A stretch of DNA of 12,899 bases, from positions 1 through 12,899 of the forward strand of contig JAQWAM010000012.1 of assembly GCA_028707675.1 (NCBI GenBank), in the 5' to 3' direction. Every line of letters begins with the position of its first letter. Positions within the stretch are counted from its first letter, which is position 1. Both the position numbers and the translations under genes were made by a program. The DNA comes from Kiritimatiellia bacterium (GTDB taxonomy: Bacteria; Verrucomicrobiota; Kiritimatiellia; RFP12; UBA1067). Below the pieces are notes generated by a model. The model was not told the origin of the DNA, did not search any database, and was given only the letters and a program-made list of their open reading frames with translations. Below are positions 1 to 7,242 of this stretch, piece by piece.

Positions 1-1059
1 GAAACGATCGGCGACAAGCCGCATGCCGACATATTCTTCCCCTTCAGCGCGGACACCCCTTATTCGATTGACGGGAAGTATTACACCTATGCTTCTTATT
101 CAGCCGGATTTGCCGGCGCGGATTCCGGTTATTACGCGGACACGCGTTCAATGAAGTGCGCGGGGCAGGCAGGCTCGTGCATGCGGATGTGCTATGCCGA
201 AGGCGGAGTGGCGCCGCTGCCGGCAAATCCCGATTTCATTTCGGTCGCGGCTTGGCTTGACGGCCTGCACATGACCAATTCGGCGGACACGGCCTGGATC
301 GTCGGATCCTACAATGGCCTTGACGTGTCGCTTTTCAAGGGGGACGAGGCTTACCCTGCCGACGTAGGCGGAAAGCGGTACTTGCGTTTCTCGCACGGCC
401 GCACAACGTCGATCCCGGGCATGGGCGCGAAGACGTGGGGTAGCGTCAGTCCCGCGGTCGCTTCCAACGGGTGGCAGCATGTCGCGGTTTGCTTTTGCCG
501 CACTAACGGCTGGAACGCGACGCCCCGCGTCTGGGTGAACGGCAGTGAAGTGGAAATGGCGGTGGTGGTCAATCAGACGGACGGGACGCTTACGGCCCTC
601 ACGAATTCAGCTTGCGTCGTGCAGTTCGGGAACCGCTTCAACACCGCGGCCGCAGGCACGGAATGGTTCGCCGGACTCATCAGCGACGTGCGTTTCATGT
701 TCAGGGAACTTGGCGGCGGCGAGGCGAAGCGTTTGGCGCTCGGCCCGCCTAACCACGCGCCGGTGATAGAAAATACGGGAGAGATGTTCTTCCAAACTTT
801 CAATGTAAAGAAGATGCCGGTATCTGTGACGGACGACGGGCTGCCGTCCGGCGCGGCGCTCACCTATGGGTGGAGCGCGCTCGGCGACAACGCGTCGGGC
901 GTGACCTTCGCCGATTCGTCGGCGCTGGACACCTCTGTTCATTTCCCCGGCAACGGCGTGTATCGTTTGAGACTCGAGGCCTCCGACGGCGAATCCGCGT
1001 CTGAGGAGGTTTTCGATGCCACGGTGCATGTCCGCGGATTCTTGATTCAGATCCGCTGA
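1..1059 (+). CDS. Secreted LamG-like / PKD-like domain protein (3' part only)
   Basis: The reading frame is open from the first base of the window, so the start and probably most of the protein lie upstream; 352 residues are visible. Residues about 13-240 look like a LamG/concanavalin-type beta-sandwich: an opening 'FISVAAWLDGL' strand, the hallmark 'NGWQHVAVCF' strand and a late 'GLISDVRFMFREL' strand. A short linker ('NHAPVIENTG') leads to a roughly 95-residue PKD/cadherin-like Ig fold ending in 'NGVYRLRLEASDGE', typical of repeat domains on surface proteins. The protein is presumably exported and binds or presents polysaccharide or protein ligands, but no catalytic domain is visible. No sorting signal is visible at its C-terminus. 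The next gene starts 54 bp downstream. Domain assignment is by pattern only; the substrate is unknown. Confidence 0.75.
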   Translation, partial: ETIGDKPHADIFFPFSADTPYSIDGKYYTYASYSAGFAGADSGYYADTRSMKCAGQAGSCMRMCYAEGGVAPLPANPDFISVAAWLDGLHMTNSADTAWIVGSYNGLDVSLFKGDEAYPADVGGKRYLRFSHGRTTSIPGMGAKTWGSVSPAVASNGWQHVAVCFCRTNGWNATPRVWVNGSEVEMAVVVNQTDGTLTALTNSACVVQFGNRFNTAAAGTEWFAGLISDVRFMFRELGGGEAKRLALGPPNHAPVIENTGEMFFQTFNVKKMPVSVTDDGLPSGAALTYGWSALGDNASGVTFADSSALDTSVHFPGNGVYRLRLEASDGESASEEVFDATVHVRGFLIQIR

Positions 1060-1113
1060 GTCAGAGTGCGGAACGGCAATGGCCGCTTGTGACAATTCAA
1101 AGCATTTGCAGAT

Positions 1114-1611
1114 ATGAATAAAAGGATATCCGCCGCCGCTGTATTTTTCGTCTTATCGCTTCGCGCCGAAATTTTTTCTGTCGCGAACCTCTCCGACCGT
1201 GAAATCCGTGACGACCGCCCGGACGTCGCGTGGCGCGTCAATCACAACCTCCTGATCGGACTAAGGGCAGATGTCGAGATTTACCGCTGCCGAGGACTGA
1301 TTGACGAGACCCCGAAATATCAGGCGGCGCTTGCTGCGGCGAACCGATTGCGCAGGGAGCACCCGGTCGTGATGTCCGGCGCCTTCAAAGGAACGGACGG
1401 TATCGTCAACTCGAATCCCAATTCGCTGTTCGCCAACGTTTTCGTCGACGGGGACAAGGCGAGCGTTGTCGTAACCAGCCGACACGGCGCCAAAGGGACG
1501 ATCGCGCTTGCAGGCTGGATCCCGTCCGAACCGATTGACATCGAGGTCGGCGAAAACGAGGCCAAGGTTCTGGACTTCACCCGCCACCCATATGAAAAGC
1601 GAGAAAAATGA
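1114..1611 (+). pseudogene. Short secreted protein, probable C-terminal remnant of a glycosidase-like protein
   Basis: The 165-residue product starts with a signal peptide (residues 1-18, 'MNKRISAAAVFFVLSLRA'). It then runs straight into a segment that looks like the end of a TIM-barrel catalytic domain: 'DRPDVAWRVNHNLLIGLR' followed by 'DVEIYRCRGLID'. Residues about 95-160 form a small beta-rich tail resembling the C-terminal sandwich of glycoside-hydrolase-like proteins. A whole catalytic core would normally sit between the signal peptide and this tail, so the gene is best read as internally deleted, although its frame is intact and it could still be made. The stop overlaps the next start by 4 bp (ATGA), so translation may be coupled to it. 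No clear Shine-Dalgarno sequence precedes the ATG. The family resemblance is recalled, not computed; an intact small secreted protein is the alternative. Confidence 0.5.
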
Positions 1612-4370
1612 AGATTTTGTTTGTCACTGCCGGTTGCGCGTGTTTTGGCGCATCGGTTTTTTCCGGGCCGATCGCGGATCGGACGCTGCCGCCGGTTGAA
1701 AGACTCGCGGCGGTGGAGCACGCTCCGCTCAAACTGGTCGAAGACGGCAAATTGAATTTAGCCATTGTGGGCGAGTTCAAAAAAGAGGCGGCGGTGCGCG
1801 GCCCCGAGGGGCAGACCCTCGCGCTGAAAGCGCGCGATTCCGTCCGCCGCGGCGCTAACGTCATCGCTGAAGCGCTGGAGAAATGCACGGGCATGAAGCC
1901 GGTCATCTGCGAGCCGGACGATCCGAAGGTGTCGGGCTATCCGTATGTCATCGCGCTCGGGAAAACGGAATTGTCCGCATCGCTCGGAATGAAGCCAGAC
2001 AAACTTCCGCGGGAGGGATTCGAAATCCGCACGTTCGACAAGGGCGTCGTCATCGCCGGCATGGACGGCTTCGCGATCCCAGGCTTCTACGACCGTTACA
2101 ACTGGCGCACCGGACGCCTCACCTGCAACGGCACCGAATGGGGCGCGGCGGATTTCGTCGAGCGCTTCCTGCGGGTACGGAAATTCTCGCTCAAGGACAA
2201 AGGCCTCTGGGAATTCTTCCCGCCGTGCCGGAAACTTACGCTAAAGCCCGCCGCCTACAGGGATCACCCGCGCTTCATCTTCCGAGGGGCGAACCACGAG
2301 AATTGGCGCGTCGCGATTTCAACGGACTTTTTCGGCGGAGAAGCGCCCAATCCCATGGTGCTCGCCAAGGCGCATCCGGACAAGCTCGAAGAGATATTCT
2401 ACCGCGATGCGTCCGGACGCCTCTGGCAGGATTCGGAGACTTATCTCTTCAACTATTTCGACGTCACCAACCCGAAGCTCGCCGACATTCTTATAAACGA
2501 CTTCCGGCAATATTACGATTCGGACGGCAAAGATTCCTATTGGGGACATGTCTGGGCGCCGAGTTCACGGTACATCTGGTTCGGACAGTGCGACAGGGGT
2601 CTTATAATGGACACTCCGCGCGCCAAGTCATTCCCCCGTGCGGACGCGATCCCCTGTGACGTGATGAGCGAAATCTACGGCGAATTCTACCGCGTTCTCG
2701 GCGAAAAGGCGCTTAAGGCGTTCCCGGACAAAACTCTGGTCCTCATGGCTTATTCCAATTACCTGCGCGCACCGCGGCTTTTTTCTAAACTCCCTCCGAA
2801 CGTGCACATGCTCGCCTGCGCGGGGACGCCGGCGCTTGTCAGGAGCGCCGCCTACCGTCGGGACGTGATCGACATTTACGAAGGATGGAACCGGATGATG
2901 CCGGAAGGCCGCAAGTGTGTCCCCTACACCTACGACCTGAGCTATAATTCACAAGGTCTGATACCTCAGACCTTGCGCGGGTATTTCGAGGGCGAGTACA
3001 TGCGCGCGATGGCGCCTCATATAGCGCAGAATCTCGTCTATCCCTGCAATTACCTTCACGGACGCGGCAATTACCTGAGCGCTTATCTCACCTATCGCTG
3101 CCTTTGGAATCCTGATTACGATGTCGACGCGGGGCTCGCCGATTATTTCAATACGACCTGCGGGGAAGACGCCGGAAGACACCTTGTCGCGTTCTACCGT
3201 CTGCTGCTGGATGGATGGGTGAAGGGATACGTTCCTGAAATCAAGAGCGGCTGGGGCTCGATCCCCGCTCCGGACTTCAAACTTCTGGGAAAGGCGTTTC
3301 CGGAGCCGACGGTGAAGAAACTGATCGCGCTTCTTGGGGCGGCGGAAAAGTCGCTTCCGGCGGACGACGCCAAAAGCAAGGCGCGCTTCGAAGATTTTCG
3401 CAGGCCGTTTTCGAAGGCTCTTCTCGACTTGGTCGCCCAGCAGAAAATCTCCTTCCCCGATCTGGACGCGGAATACGCGGATTGCGGGATGAAGATCGAC
3501 GGCGCCATCAACGAACCGGCGTGGAAACGGATGCGGCTGCCGACTTTCAAGCGCGCGTTCGCCGGCGGCGACATGAAAGTGGTGAATCCGGAATCGCGGC
3601 TCCTTTGGAACGACAACGGACTTTACCTCGCGGTGAAGAGCCCGTCCCCGTATAAGGTCGGGAGCGGGCTTTGGGACGGCGACTCGTTCGAATTCATGGT
3701 CACGGGCGGAGACCCGAACAACCCGGCGAACCTTTACCAGTTTGTGCTTACGCCTTCCGGCAAGTTCGAGGATTACCAGATGCAGATCGACCAACCGCGG
3801 TCGATGGACGTGAACTTCGTCGCCAAAGGCGCCGAATATGCTGTGAATACGAATGCCGATGAATGGGCGGCAGAACTGTTCGTCCCGTGGAGCGCCTTTT
3901 ACGACGCCGCGCCTAAGGCCGGCGACATTCGGAAAATCAATCTCATATCGAACCGCAGACTGCCGGAGGAGGAATATTCAAGCTGGAGTCCGACGCTCAA
4001 CAACAACCGCCGTCACGAGATGTATGCGCCGGTGATGTTTAAAGCGCCGCCTGCGGCGTTGTCCTCCGGATGGAAACGCCATCCCGGCATGCCTTGGGTT
4101 TTCGTTGCCGAAAAAAGCGTTCCCGCCAAATCCGGCGACACTGTCACCGTCTCTTTTTCCGCCGAAGGCCGCGGCAGGGCGAAGGCGCTTCTGTTCCGTT
4201 ATGACGGCGCCGGCAAATGGAACGGCAATAGCGGCGGGACGATCATCGACCTGAAGCCGGACGGCTCATCCTTTACGCTTAAACTCCAGGTTGAGGAAGG
4301 CAAGCGGCCGACAGCCGAGGTTTATCCGGCGATATCACTCTTCCCCCACAGCGATCTTTTCTCGTTATGA
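1608..4370 (+). CDS. Secreted DUF4838 glycosidase-like protein with CBM9-like domain
   Basis: The 920-residue exported protein has a signal peptide at residues 1-20. Residues about 45-200 resemble the alpha/beta N-terminal domain found in GH67-type and DUF4838 proteins. From residue 215 ('HPRFIFRGANHENW') to about 510 it looks like a DUF4838 TIM barrel, including 'RCLWNPDYD' (W500, N501, P502, D503). A helical segment extends to about 615. Residues 622-810 look like a family 9 carbohydrate-binding module ('KIDGAINEPAWKRM', 'GLYLAVKS', 'DGDSFEFMV'), and 815-920 form another beta-sandwich. DUF4838 relatives are thought to act on plant or host glycans, possibly uronic-acid-containing ones, but the activity here is unknown. 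The start overlaps the previous stop, suggesting translational coupling. The domain reading is fairly secure; the substrate is not. Confidence 0.85.
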   Translation: MKILFVTAGCACFGASVFSGPIADRTLPPVERLAAVEHAPLKLVEDGKLNLAIVGEFKKEAAVRGPEGQTLALKARDSVRRGANVIAEALEKCTGMKPVICEPDDPKVSGYPYVIALGKTELSASLGMKPDKLPREGFEIRTFDKGVVIAGMDGFAIPGFYDRYNWRTGRLTCNGTEWGAADFVERFLRVRKFSLKDKGLWEFFPPCRKLTLKPAAYRDHPRFIFRGANHENWRVAISTDFFGGEAPNPMVLAKAHPDKLEEIFYRDASGRLWQDSETYLFNYFDVTNPKLADILINDFRQYYDSDGKDSYWGHVWAPSSRYIWFGQCDRGLIMDTPRAKSFPRADAIPCDVMSEIYGEFYRVLGEKALKAFPDKTLVLMAYSNYLRAPRLFSKLPPNVHMLACAGTPALVRSAAYRRDVIDIYEGWNRMMPEGRKCVPYTYDLSYNSQGLIPQTLRGYFEGEYMRAMAPHIAQNLVYPCNYLHGRGNYLSAYLTYRCLWNPDYDVDAGLADYFNTTCGEDAGRHLVAFYRLLLDGWVKGYVPEIKSGWGSIPAPDFKLLGKAFPEPTVKKLIALLGAAEKSLPADDAKSKARFEDFRRPFSKALLDLVAQQKISFPDLDAEYADCGMKIDGAINEPAWKRMRLPTFKRAFAGGDMKVVNPESRLLWNDNGLYLAVKSPSPYKVGSGLWDGDSFEFMVTGGDPNNPANLYQFVLTPSGKFEDYQMQIDQPRSMDVNFVAKGAEYAVNTNADEWAAELFVPWSAFYDAAPKAGDIRKINLISNRRLPEEEYSSWSPTLNNNRRHEMYAPVMFKAPPAALSSGWKRHPGMPWVFVAEKSVPAKSGDTVTVSFSAEGRGRAKALLFRYDGAGKWNGNSGGTIIDLKPDGSSFTLKLQVEEGKRPTAEVYPAISLFPHSDLFSL

Positions 4371-4570
4371 CACGGTTTACGGGATCAGAGTCGGGAAGGA
4401 GCTGTGAAGCCGTGCGCCGATTTGTTTTGCCCTGCGCGTTCATAGCAAGCGCCGCTCGCGTGAAGACGACGATCCGGATGATGGCGGGGCTTGCCGGCAT
4501 GCCGCATGCCAGTCCGTCGCCAGCATATAACCTTAAGCTCAGGACATGAATCAAGGAGAGGTGACGAGAC
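4371..4570. promoter_or_regulatory. Intergenic region with palindrome and possible cupin promoter
   Basis: About 200 bp separate the DUF4838 gene from the cupin gene. A perfect interrupted palindrome, GGCATGC-C-GCATGCC, lies at 4496-4510. Fifteen bases further on is a -10-like TATAAC (4526-4531) with no good -35 hexamer at the right distance, so the palindrome would cover the -35 zone and could be a regulator's operator. A Shine-Dalgarno AAGGAGAG (4553-4560) sits 10 nt before the cupin start. A reading frame at 4367-4549 begins in an ATGA overlap with the previous stop, but its peptide has no recognisable features and it was not called. Everything except the Shine-Dalgarno is tentative. Confidence 0.3.
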
Positions 4571-4909
4571 ATGGACGGACTGGAAATCTTTTCCTGGGAC
4601 GGCGAACATTACAAGACTCTCGTGTCATACGGAGCGTGGCGTGTCGCTATGCTCAACCACGGAGTGAAGTTCGTGAAGGCGACTTACCTCGAACGGCATC
4701 TCAAGACCGACGAGGTTTTCGTGCTCTTGGAAGGCGAGGCAACGCTGATCATCGGAGCGGAGATGGCCCGTGTTCCGATGGAGAAGTACAACGCCTATAA
4801 CGTGAAAGCGGGACAGTGGCATCAGATCGAGACCGTTCCCGGCACACGCTGTCTCATTGTTGAAAACGCCAGCACGGGCAAAGACAACTCGGATTACATG
4901 GAATTATGA
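4571..4909 (+). CDS. Small single-domain cupin protein
   Basis: The 112-residue protein is a single cupin beta-barrel with no signal peptide, so it is expected in the cytoplasm. The central stretch contains 'ERHLKTDEVFVLLEGEATL' (residues about 37-55) and then 'YNVKAGQWHQIET', the two cupin motifs. His39, Glu44 and His80 are candidate metal ligands, though the classic first-motif HxH is not present. It strongly resembles a conserved small cupin family common in gut anaerobes, whose function is not established. The start is supported by AAGGAGAG with 10-nt spacing. It stands between the glycosidase region and the promoter at 4944, so it is probably transcribed alone or with upstream genes. A role in sugar metabolism is possible but not shown. 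Confidence 0.85.
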   Translation: MDGLEIFSWDGEHYKTLVSYGAWRVAMLNHGVKFVKATYLERHLKTDEVFVLLEGEATLIIGAEMARVPMEKYNAYNVKAGQWHQIETVPGTRCLIVENASTGKDNSDYMEL

Positions 4910-4943
4910 ATATGAAAGGAAAACCCGCAAGTGTTTACTTTCA

Positions 4944-4973
4944 TTGATCGAAGCGGAAATAAAGTGTTATAAT
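4944..4973 (+). promoter_or_regulatory. Sigma-70-type promoter with extended -10
   Basis: TTGATC (4944-4949) and TATAAT (4968-4973) are separated by 18 bp. The -10 is preceded by TGT, giving the extended TGnTATAAT form. Transcription would begin near 4980, leaving a leader of about 100 nt before the E1-like gene. It is the only strong candidate between the cupin gene and 5079, and probably drives the E1-like/mnmA/TPR operon. Confidence 0.7.
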
Positions 4974-4979
4974 CGTCAG

Positions 4980-5078
4980 CATACCTAAGGGGATGCCGGA
5001 ATTAAAGGCATTAGGCTCATAAGAGCATGGTTTTTCCACTGAAAAAGCATTATCTGGAGAGCAAACGGGATTTGACGA
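4980..5078 (+). other. Structured 5' leader of the E1-like/mnmA operon
   Basis: Three hairpins can be drawn in tandem. The first pairs CCTA (4984-4987) with TAGG (5012-5015) and ATGCC (4993-4997) with GGCAT (5007-5011), leaving a 5-nt AGGGG bulge. The second is GCTC-ATAA-GAGC (5015-5026), which would compete with the first for one base. The third pairs ATG/TTTTTC (5027-5036) with GAAAAA/CAT (5041-5050) around a CACT loop, with a single G-G mismatch. The spacing of GGAG (5055-5058) to the start at 5079 is too long for a normal Shine-Dalgarno, so translation initiation may depend on leader structure. It does not match a riboswitch class I know. Function is unproven. Confidence 0.35.
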
Positions 5079-6110
5079 ATGTCTGACATTGACGAAAAGT
5101 TGGCAGCGTCGGGCCGTTACGCACGGCAGACGGCACTGTCGATGATAGGCACGGAAGGCCAGCGGCGCATCAGCGCCGCGACAGCGCTGGTGGTTGGTTG
5201 CGGCGCGTTGGGCAGCACACAGGCGGCTTGGCTTGCCCGCGCGGGTGTGGGCCGGCTGCTGCTGGTCGACCGCGATATCGTGGAGACGCACAACCTGCAC
5301 CGTCAGATGTTATACGATGGGGAAGACGCCAGGGCGCGAAGGCCCAAAGTCGTGGCTGCCGCCAACCGCCTGCGCGCGGTCAACCCTGAAGTGTGCGTAG
5401 AGCCTACGGTGGACTTTGTGACGGCGGAGAATGTCATCGGCTTAGTGCGTCAGGCGGACGTAGTGCTCGATGCCGCCGACAATGCCGCCACGCGTTATTT
5501 GGTCAACGATGCGTGTGTGCGCGAAGGCAAACCCTGGATGTACGGAGGTGTTATGGGCACAAGCGGCGCGGCCATGGCCGTAATCCCGCGGAAGGGGCCT
5601 TGCCTGCGCTGCGTGTTCCATGATCCAGCTTCGGTCATGTCCGGGCCTTGCGCCACTTTCGGCGTGCTTTCCACAATTGTCGGATGGGTCGCGGCTATGC
5701 AGGTGACCGCGGCGCTCAAGCTGCTGGTCGGTGCGCCTCCTGATCCTGCGAGGCTACATCGGTTTGACATCTGGAGCGGGCATGGCAGCTCGGCAATTGC
5801 CCGCCGCGACCAGCGGTGTGTCTGCTGCGGCCAGAACAGGTATGAGTTTTTGGGGGAAATGCCCGCCTGGGACGGCGGGCAAGCCGGGACTGCCGGTGGT
5901 GCGGCTCGCGGGGACGCTCGCCCCCCAGGCGGAGGCCAGGCGTGTGTTGGGGGGCGAGTGTCCTCACGAGCCGCGGACGCTGCCGCCCTCCAGCCTGCGG
6001 TCAGACGTTTAATGGAGGGCGAGTGTCCTCACGAGCCGCGGACGCCTCGGGGAGGCGTCCCTACCACGGTAGTACCGGCAGTGCCAGTGAAGGAGCCGCG
6101 ACATGACTAG
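5079..6110 (+). CDS. E1-like ThiF/MoeB/HesA-family adenylyltransferase with repeat-derived tail
   Basis: This family adenylates the C-terminal glycine of a ubiquitin-like sulfur carrier (ThiS or MoaD type) using ATP. The N-terminal 'RYARQTAL' carries the family's ATP-contacting arginine. A Rossmann P-loop follows at G40-C-G42-A-L-G45, then 'VLDAADNAATRYLVND'. Two CxxC pairs (C175/C178 and C247/C250) form the expected zinc knuckle, and C191 in 'GPCATFGV' matches the ThiF thiolating cysteine. The core, residues 1 to about 259, is as long as a typical MoeB or ThiF. The remaining 83 residues are low-complexity and encoded entirely by palindromic repeats. The stop overlaps the mnmA start by 8 bp. 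No sulfur carrier gene is present, so ThiF, MoeB and HesA-like roles cannot be separated. Confidence 0.85.
   Translation: MSDIDEKLAASGRYARQTALSMIGTEGQRRISAATALVVGCGALGSTQAAWLARAGVGRLLLVDRDIVETHNLHRQMLYDGEDARARRPKVVAAANRLRAVNPEVCVEPTVDFVTAENVIGLVRQADVVLDAADNAATRYLVNDACVREGKPWMYGGVMGTSGAAMAVIPRKGPCLRCVFHDPASVMSGPCATFGVLSTIVGWVAAMQVTAALKLLVGAPPDPARLHRFDIWSGHGSSAIARRDQRCVCCGQNRYEFLGEMPAWDGGQAGTAGGAARGDARPPGGGQACVGGRVSSRAADAAALQPAVRRLMEGECPHEPRTPRGGVPTTVVPAVPVKEPRHD
5861..5880. repeat. Perfect GC hairpin, first unit of repeat cluster
   Basis: GCCCGCC (5861-5867) and GGCGGGC (5874-5880) form a perfect 7-bp stem around a TGGGAC loop. It begins exactly where the E1-like protein stops resembling its family, and marks the left edge of the repeat-rich segment. 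Confidence 0.7.
5901..5974. repeat. Large inverted repeat inside the 3' end of the E1-like gene
   Basis: The arms at 5901-5926 and 5949-5974 are each 26 nt and are reverse complements with three differences; as RNA these would be two G-U wobbles and one mismatch. The loop is 22 nt. The right arm belongs to a longer unit (5949-5980) repeated directly at 6014-6045. The structure is far stronger than expected in coding DNA and suggests a mobile or dispersed palindromic element. Confidence 0.85.
5949..6045 (+). repeat. Direct repeat pair, 32 bp, offset 65 bp
   Basis: The copies at 5949-5980 and 6014-6045 are identical except at 5951/6016 (G versus A). The 65-bp offset is not a multiple of three, so the E1-like frame reads the two copies in different frames. 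Between them, CGCCCTCCA (5984-5992) is the exact reverse complement of TGGAGGGCG (6013-6021), so the interval is bounded by a second inverted pair. Confidence 0.85.
6040..6060. repeat. Perfect 9-bp hairpin at end of repeat cluster
   Basis: GGACGCCTC (6040-6048) and GAGGCGTCC (6052-6060) pair perfectly around GGG. It has no following T-run, so it is not a standard intrinsic terminator. It lies 30 bp before the mnmA Shine-Dalgarno sequence and could affect message stability or read-through between the two genes. Confidence 0.75.
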
Positions 6111-7242
6111 CGCGTCACCAGACGGGCCGGAGAAGATGACGGTCGCGGTGGGTATGAGCGGAGGCGTGGACTCTGCTGCCGCTGTGCTGCTGCTGAAAGA
6201 GCGGGGTTATGATGTGATCGGCCTTACCATGAGCATCTGGGATTCCGTCATGCCGGAGACAGTGTCCAAGAAGAGCGGCTGCTTCGGGCCGGGCGAGGTT
6301 GAGGACATCGCCGCGGCGCGTGAAACCGCCGGACGTCTCGGCATAGAGCACTTCACTGTCCCGCTGGCGCAGGAGTACCGGCAATGGGTTTTGGATGAGT
6401 TCACAAAGCGCCGATTGGCGGGATACACCCCAAATCCTTGTGCGGTGTGCAATCCGGTTATGAAATTCGGCTTCCTGCTCTCGCGCGCCCGCGAAAGCGG
6501 CATTCGGTTTGACCGTTTCGCTACCGGCCATTACGCGCGGGTGGCGCGCGACGGCGCCACGGGTCTTTACCGGCTGCTGAGAGGCGTCGATAAAGTGAAG
6601 GACCAGTCATATTTCCTTGCGCGACTGGATCAGACACAACTGTCGGGGCTGATATTCCCGCTGGGCGACAAGACCAAGACCGAGGCGCGCGAGCTGGCCT
6701 GCCGCGCGGGGCTTGAGCAAATCGCCGGAAAAAGCGAAAGCCAGGATTTTTTTGAGGGTGACGATATTTCGGTGCTTTTCAAGAGCGGTGGCGCGGTGCC
6801 GGGGCCGATCATCGATGAGTCAGGGACGGTGCTGGGTCAGCACCGCGGCATTATCTACTACACTGTCGGTCAACGCGAGGGACTGGGGATCGCGGTAGGA
6901 CGCAAAGTGTATGTGAAAACGATTGTCGCTGAAACAAACACGTTGGTGGTGGCAGAACGCGGGGGCGTGTTTTCCGGGAGCTGTCTTTTATCCGACGTGC
7001 GATGGGTGGCTGGGGAAGCGCCCGACCTCGGACGCGATTTCACGCTAAGGCTGCGCTACCGCCATCCCGGGGTCGGCGCGCATCTGGAATCGCGGGGGGT
7101 GGGAAGGTTCGCGGCGAGTTTCGAGACACCGCAATTCGCGGTGGCTCCCGGTCAGATGGCAGTCGTTTATGACGGTGACGAGGCGCTCGGCGCCGGATGG
7201 ATCGATAGAGGACAGGGAAGAGAGAAAGGAACACAATTATGA
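6103..7242 (+). CDS. mnmA: tRNA-specific 2-thiouridylase MnmA, variant lacking the second catalytic cysteine
   Basis: MnmA installs the 2-thio group on wobble uridine 34 of Lys, Glu and Gln tRNAs, activating the base with ATP. The PP-loop 'GMSGGVDSA' is at residues 17-25. 'TPNPCAVCN' gives C113 and C116; C116 matches the E. coli nucleophile Cys102. 'ATGHYAR', 'KDQSYFL', 'FPLGDKTK' and 'HRGIIYYTVGQREGLGI' are all present, followed by the C-terminal beta-barrels. The length, 379 residues, is normal. Where most MnmA proteins have 'SxEICF' with the second catalytic cysteine (E. coli Cys199), this one reads S213-Q-D-F-F-E-G219, with no cysteine nearby. The start is supported by AAGGAG (6090-6095), 7 nt before the ATG; a second in-frame ATG at residue 12 is less well supported. 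Confidence 0.96.
   Translation: MTSASPDGPEKMTVAVGMSGGVDSAAAVLLLKERGYDVIGLTMSIWDSVMPETVSKKSGCFGPGEVEDIAAARETAGRLGIEHFTVPLAQEYRQWVLDEFTKRRLAGYTPNPCAVCNPVMKFGFLLSRARESGIRFDRFATGHYARVARDGATGLYRLLRGVDKVKDQSYFLARLDQTQLSGLIFPLGDKTKTEARELACRAGLEQIAGKSESQDFFEGDDISVLFKSGGAVPGPIIDESGTVLGQHRGIIYYTVGQREGLGIAVGRKVYVKTIVAETNTLVVAERGGVFSGSCLLSDVRWVAGEAPDLGRDFTLRLRYRHPGVGAHLESRGVGRFAASFETPQFAVAPGQMAVVYDGDEALGAGWIDRGQGREKGTQL

Noticed and set aside
2949..3794. Long antisense open frame inside the DUF4838 gene
   Set aside because: GC-rich coding DNA often leaves long antisense frames. The peptide shows no domain, and the sense strand has clear domain motifs throughout.
4367..4549. 60-residue frame starting in an ATGA overlap after the DUF4838 gene
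   Set aside because: The overlap is tempting, but the peptide has no recognisable features and the region carries a palindrome and promoter-like elements.
4980..5078. TPP riboswitch, suggested by the ThiF-like gene downstream
   Set aside because: The conserved CTGAGA and the later ACCTGATCTGG-type core are both missing.
5949..6045. CRISPR-like direct repeats
   Set aside because: Only two direct copies exist, with a partly palindromic interval and an inverted third copy; there are no cas genes.
6040..6060. Intrinsic terminator before mnmA
   Set aside because: The hairpin is strong but has no T-run after it, and the E1-like and mnmA genes overlap, so they are likely co-transcribed.
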